This document shows, piece by piece, positions 33,991-35,890 of a stretch of DNA of 35,890 nucleotides. The stretch lies in the NCBI GenBank assembly GCA_964519835.1, contig CAZFLD010000045.1, forward strand, positions 1-35,890. The letters run 5' to 3'. Source of the stretch: CAZFLD01 sp964519835. Lineage in GTDB: Bacteria; Spirochaetota; Spirochaetia; DSM-27196; CAZFLD01. The position numbers were made by a program, and so were the translations under genes. The notes beneath the pieces were generated by a model, which ran no database searches, was not told where the DNA came from, and worked only from the letters and a program-made list of their open reading frames with translations. Every line of letters starts with the position of its first letter. The stretch's first letter is position 1.

Positions 33991-34300
33991 TCACATGATA
34001 CCCAAACTGCGTCCGTACCGGGTCTGAGAGGGAGCCGGTGCCCAATGTGCGGCAGGCGGCTTCGAACTCTTTTACTATTTTGCCCTCGCCAAACCAGGTC
34101 GCCGTCTTTGCTCTTGCTGGGGCAAGTGGAGTGGCGCTCCGCGAGATCCTCGAAGCGCGCGCCCTGCCGGATCTTCTGGGCGAGGTAGACCTGGCATCTG
34201 CATCGGCCCCCGCACCGGAGGCGATGACGACGTCCGCAACGTCAGGCGAAGCCACATTGGCGTTGATAGGGCACGAAGAACAGCAGGGATGTGACAGCCA
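33968..34300 (-). pseudogene. Parvulin-type peptidyl-prolyl isomerase relic
   Basis: The minus strand gives, in one frame, QVYLAQKIRQGARFEDLAER and HSTCPSKSKDGDL. After a shift it gives WFGEGKIVKEFEAACRTLGT, then SDPVRTQFGYHVIKVTGQR and a stop. This is the parvulin core (HSTCPSK, GDLGWF, TQFGYHVIKV) with at least two frameshifts; the N-terminal part is unreadable. It was once a PpiC/SurA-like folding enzyme. Confidence 0.75.
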
Positions 34301-34355
34301 GGGCACAGGCCGATCGGGCCATCGTCAGTGGCGACGACCATGGGCGGGACACGGT

Positions 34356-34487
34356 TCAGTTCACAGAGGACTCGTCCAGCCCGGGCGGTGCACGACCGAT
34401 TCTGATGAGATGACGAAGCATATGCTTGATCTCATCAGTGTCCCGGATAACGGCAATGACCTTCACCTCGGCGCCGGTCTAGACGGT
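34356..34487 (-). mobile_element. C-terminal relic of an IS91-type transposase
   Basis: Reads GAEVKVIAVIRDTDEIKHML, then RHLIRIGRAPPGLDESSVN and a TGA; an in-frame TAG precedes it. The pattern (Cys-x-x-Cys-Gly, then VIAxIxDxxxIxxILRHL) matches the end of IS91/IS801-like or related transposases, with the cysteines already lost. Confidence 0.5.
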
Positions 34488-34741
34488 CAAAGACCCCCTT
34501 CAGCAACGGTAACACCCTATAGGTAAGAATCACCCACCCTTTTTATCCTCTTTTCGGCCAGGAGTTTGAGCTCATAGCCAGGCAATCGGTTTGGAGAGCG
34601 GACGGTTTTTTCATGCTTGCGACGAACACTGATTTCGGTAGCAGCCTCGTGGACCAATCCGGGCGTTGAAGACCCAATCGTAGCGATTTGAGCGGGTAGA
34701 CCGCTGTTTAGGGTGGAAGAGTTGCTTGCCCTGAGTACCGG

Positions 34742-35250
34742 TTGCTGGAAATATGCGCATTGACCGGGACGCTCATTCTCGATGAAGAAGGCATCCATGA
34801 TCCTGCACATTTCAACGACCGGCTCCTGTTGGGATTAGAGGGTACGATGGGTGAGGCGGAACTACATCTGATAAAAGCGCGGCTGCTCGGTGGGGTGCGA
34901 GCGAAAGCTGGGCGGGCCGAGATCCGCCTCCCATTGCCTATAGGATTTGTGCACGGCCCTGAAGGGAACGTCATCGGCGGTCCCGACGAACGGGTTAAAA
35001 GAAGCATCGCCACGGTGTTTGAAGCGTTTCGTCGAACAGGATCAGCGAGTGCGACCATCAAGTACTTCAAGGAGCACGGCCTGCAATCTCCCTCCAGACT
35101 ACGCAACGGCGCCCAGAAACGAGAGGTGCAGTGGATTGCCCTGGTACATTCGAAGGTAATCCGGATACTTCACAACGTTCGCTATGCCGGCGTGTCAACA
35201 GCGGTTAAGAGTTCCGGTTTTCAACGGTTTCAGAGCTCCGCTTTTTCTTG
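34742..35250 (+). mobile_element. Large serine recombinase lacking its catalytic N-terminus
   Basis: From LLEICALTGTLILDEEGIHD through PAHFNDRLLLGLEGTMGEAE, LHLIKARLLGG, RLPLPIGFVHGPEGNV, DERVKRSIATVFEAF and WIALVHSKVIRILHNVRYAG. It covers the end of the resolvase domain and most of the recombinase domain. The catalytic serine region upstream is missing, and after YAG the frame continues as non-family sequence to 35335, next to the IstB relic. Inactive. Confidence 0.75.
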
Positions 35251-35298
35251 GGGTGCAACAGGGTCAACGACCCCGATCTTCATCCGATCCTTTATCCG

Positions 35299-35798
35299 CT
35301 ATGAGTCTCCTTTGCGGCTGAATACGTGCGTATGATAAAAGAGGCGATCCAGGGTGGCTGTCCGGATTCCTTCGTCGTTTAGAATCTCGGCCCAAGAGCC
35401 AAAAGCCTTGGTTGTCGTCACAATCATGCTTCCGAGTTCGTATCGTGCATTCACGACCTGTAAGAACAGGTTGGCCTGTTCTTGGTGAGCTCTTCATAGC
35501 CGACCTCATCGATGAGGACGATGTGGGGTTTGCGCATCCAGGTCAGCCGTCGTTTCAGTCGTCCCTGTTCCCGGGCGCGGGTGAGACCCTCGATGCGGGG
35601 GTGGTACGGATCCATAACTTTGCGGTTGGCCTTCTTGCGCTCGTGGTTGGCAACAATAACTGTGGTCTGTTCTGTCTCAGCAAGCTCAGCGGTATCCTCA
35701 GCCTCGCTGAACAGCTACTGCTGCCCGTCTTCCAGCTCTTCGATGTAGGAACGAGTCGCGGGGTCGAGTGTCTGTCGTGCAGCTTCGCTGAGCGTCAT
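35299..35798 (-). mobile_element. istB: IS66-like head fused to an IS21 IstB tail
   Basis: One minus-strand frame starts at an ATG (35798), MTLSEAARQTLDPATRSYIE, has a TAG at 35715, and reads LFSEAEDTAELAETEQTTVI and VANHERKKANRK, resembling the IS66 linker. From about 35570 it becomes IstB: LTRAREQGRLKRRL, then IVLIDEVGYEELTK (Walker B). A frameshift near 35475 is followed by ANLFLQVVNARYELGSMIVT, then KAFGSWAEILNDE, ATLDRLFYHTHV and a TAG at 35299. A chimera of two dead elements. Confidence 0.65.
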
Positions 35799-35890
35799 CT
35801 ACGGAAAATCCTATCAGGCGGTCGCGCTCAAGAGATTTGTACCTCAGTGGCAAATGCAGCCGAAGTGGAGACAGCGACGAGTCTTGTTCG

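Noticed and set aside
1..35890. CRISPR arrays, tRNA or rRNA genes, replication origin
   Set aside because: No regularly spaced repeats, cloverleaf-like sequences or rRNA segments were seen on reading both strands.

Overview
This window reads like accessory DNA from a high-GC, double-membraned bacterium. A member of the Spirochaetota is my best guess, from two membrane-anchored LuxR-type regulators, a lax lipobox on a secreted serine hydrolase, and an LplA/B/C-type sugar transporter. That placement is an inference from gene style; no rRNA, tRNA or universal marker gene is present. A run of 10 N at 30417-30426 marks an assembly gap.

Left part (1-17.4 kb). Intact genes sit among many decaying ones. 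In order: the tail of an unknown gene; an EFR1-type flavodoxin/ferredoxin; a membrane LuxR regulator; a serine-hydrolase lipoprotein; a Phd/VapC module; fucosidase and permease relics; an RHH/VapC module; a second membrane LuxR gene broken by a frameshift; an ABC-2 exporter pair; an orphan YgiT-type zinc-finger protein; and a DUF4143-type ATPase gene behind a long palindrome. That ATPase gene lies between two decayed copies of one alpha/beta-hydrolase gene, and the copies have lost different segments at short repeats. Next come a Cache-domain remnant, a DUF6544-like/CPBP-protease pair, a second CPBP gene with its own decayed copy, a TPR relic, and an uncharacterised but clearly expressed-looking gene at 15008.

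Central island (about 17.44-28.9 kb). Base usage is visibly richer in A/T at third positions. The island holds one coherent sugar-utilisation locus: NagB-like deaminase, ROK repressor, NagA-like deacetylase, GH63-like (alpha/alpha)6-barrel glycosidase, solute-binding protein and two permeases (no ATPase), a large TIM-barrel glycosidase-like protein with a GH42-like amidotransferase-fold domain, and a beta-propeller protein coupled to a 51-residue unknown. Three 15-bp sites of the form TAACAT-N3-ATGTTA lie upstream of nagB, between the ROK gene and nagA, and between the permease and glycosidase genes. They make a convincing operator set for the ROK protein. The simplest reading is import of an amino-sugar-containing oligosaccharide, cleavage by the two glycosidases, deacetylation by NagA and deamination by NagB to fructose-6-phosphate.

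Right part (28.9-35.9 kb). An IS66 relic, a winged-helix-like protein and a TPR protein on either side of the gap, an atypical ROK-fold sugar kinase, an ADP-ribosylglycohydrolase, a truncated ParE toxin joined to a broken parvulin gene, and then a mobile-element graveyard: an IS91-type tail, a headless large serine recombinase, and an IstB gene fused to an IS66-like head.
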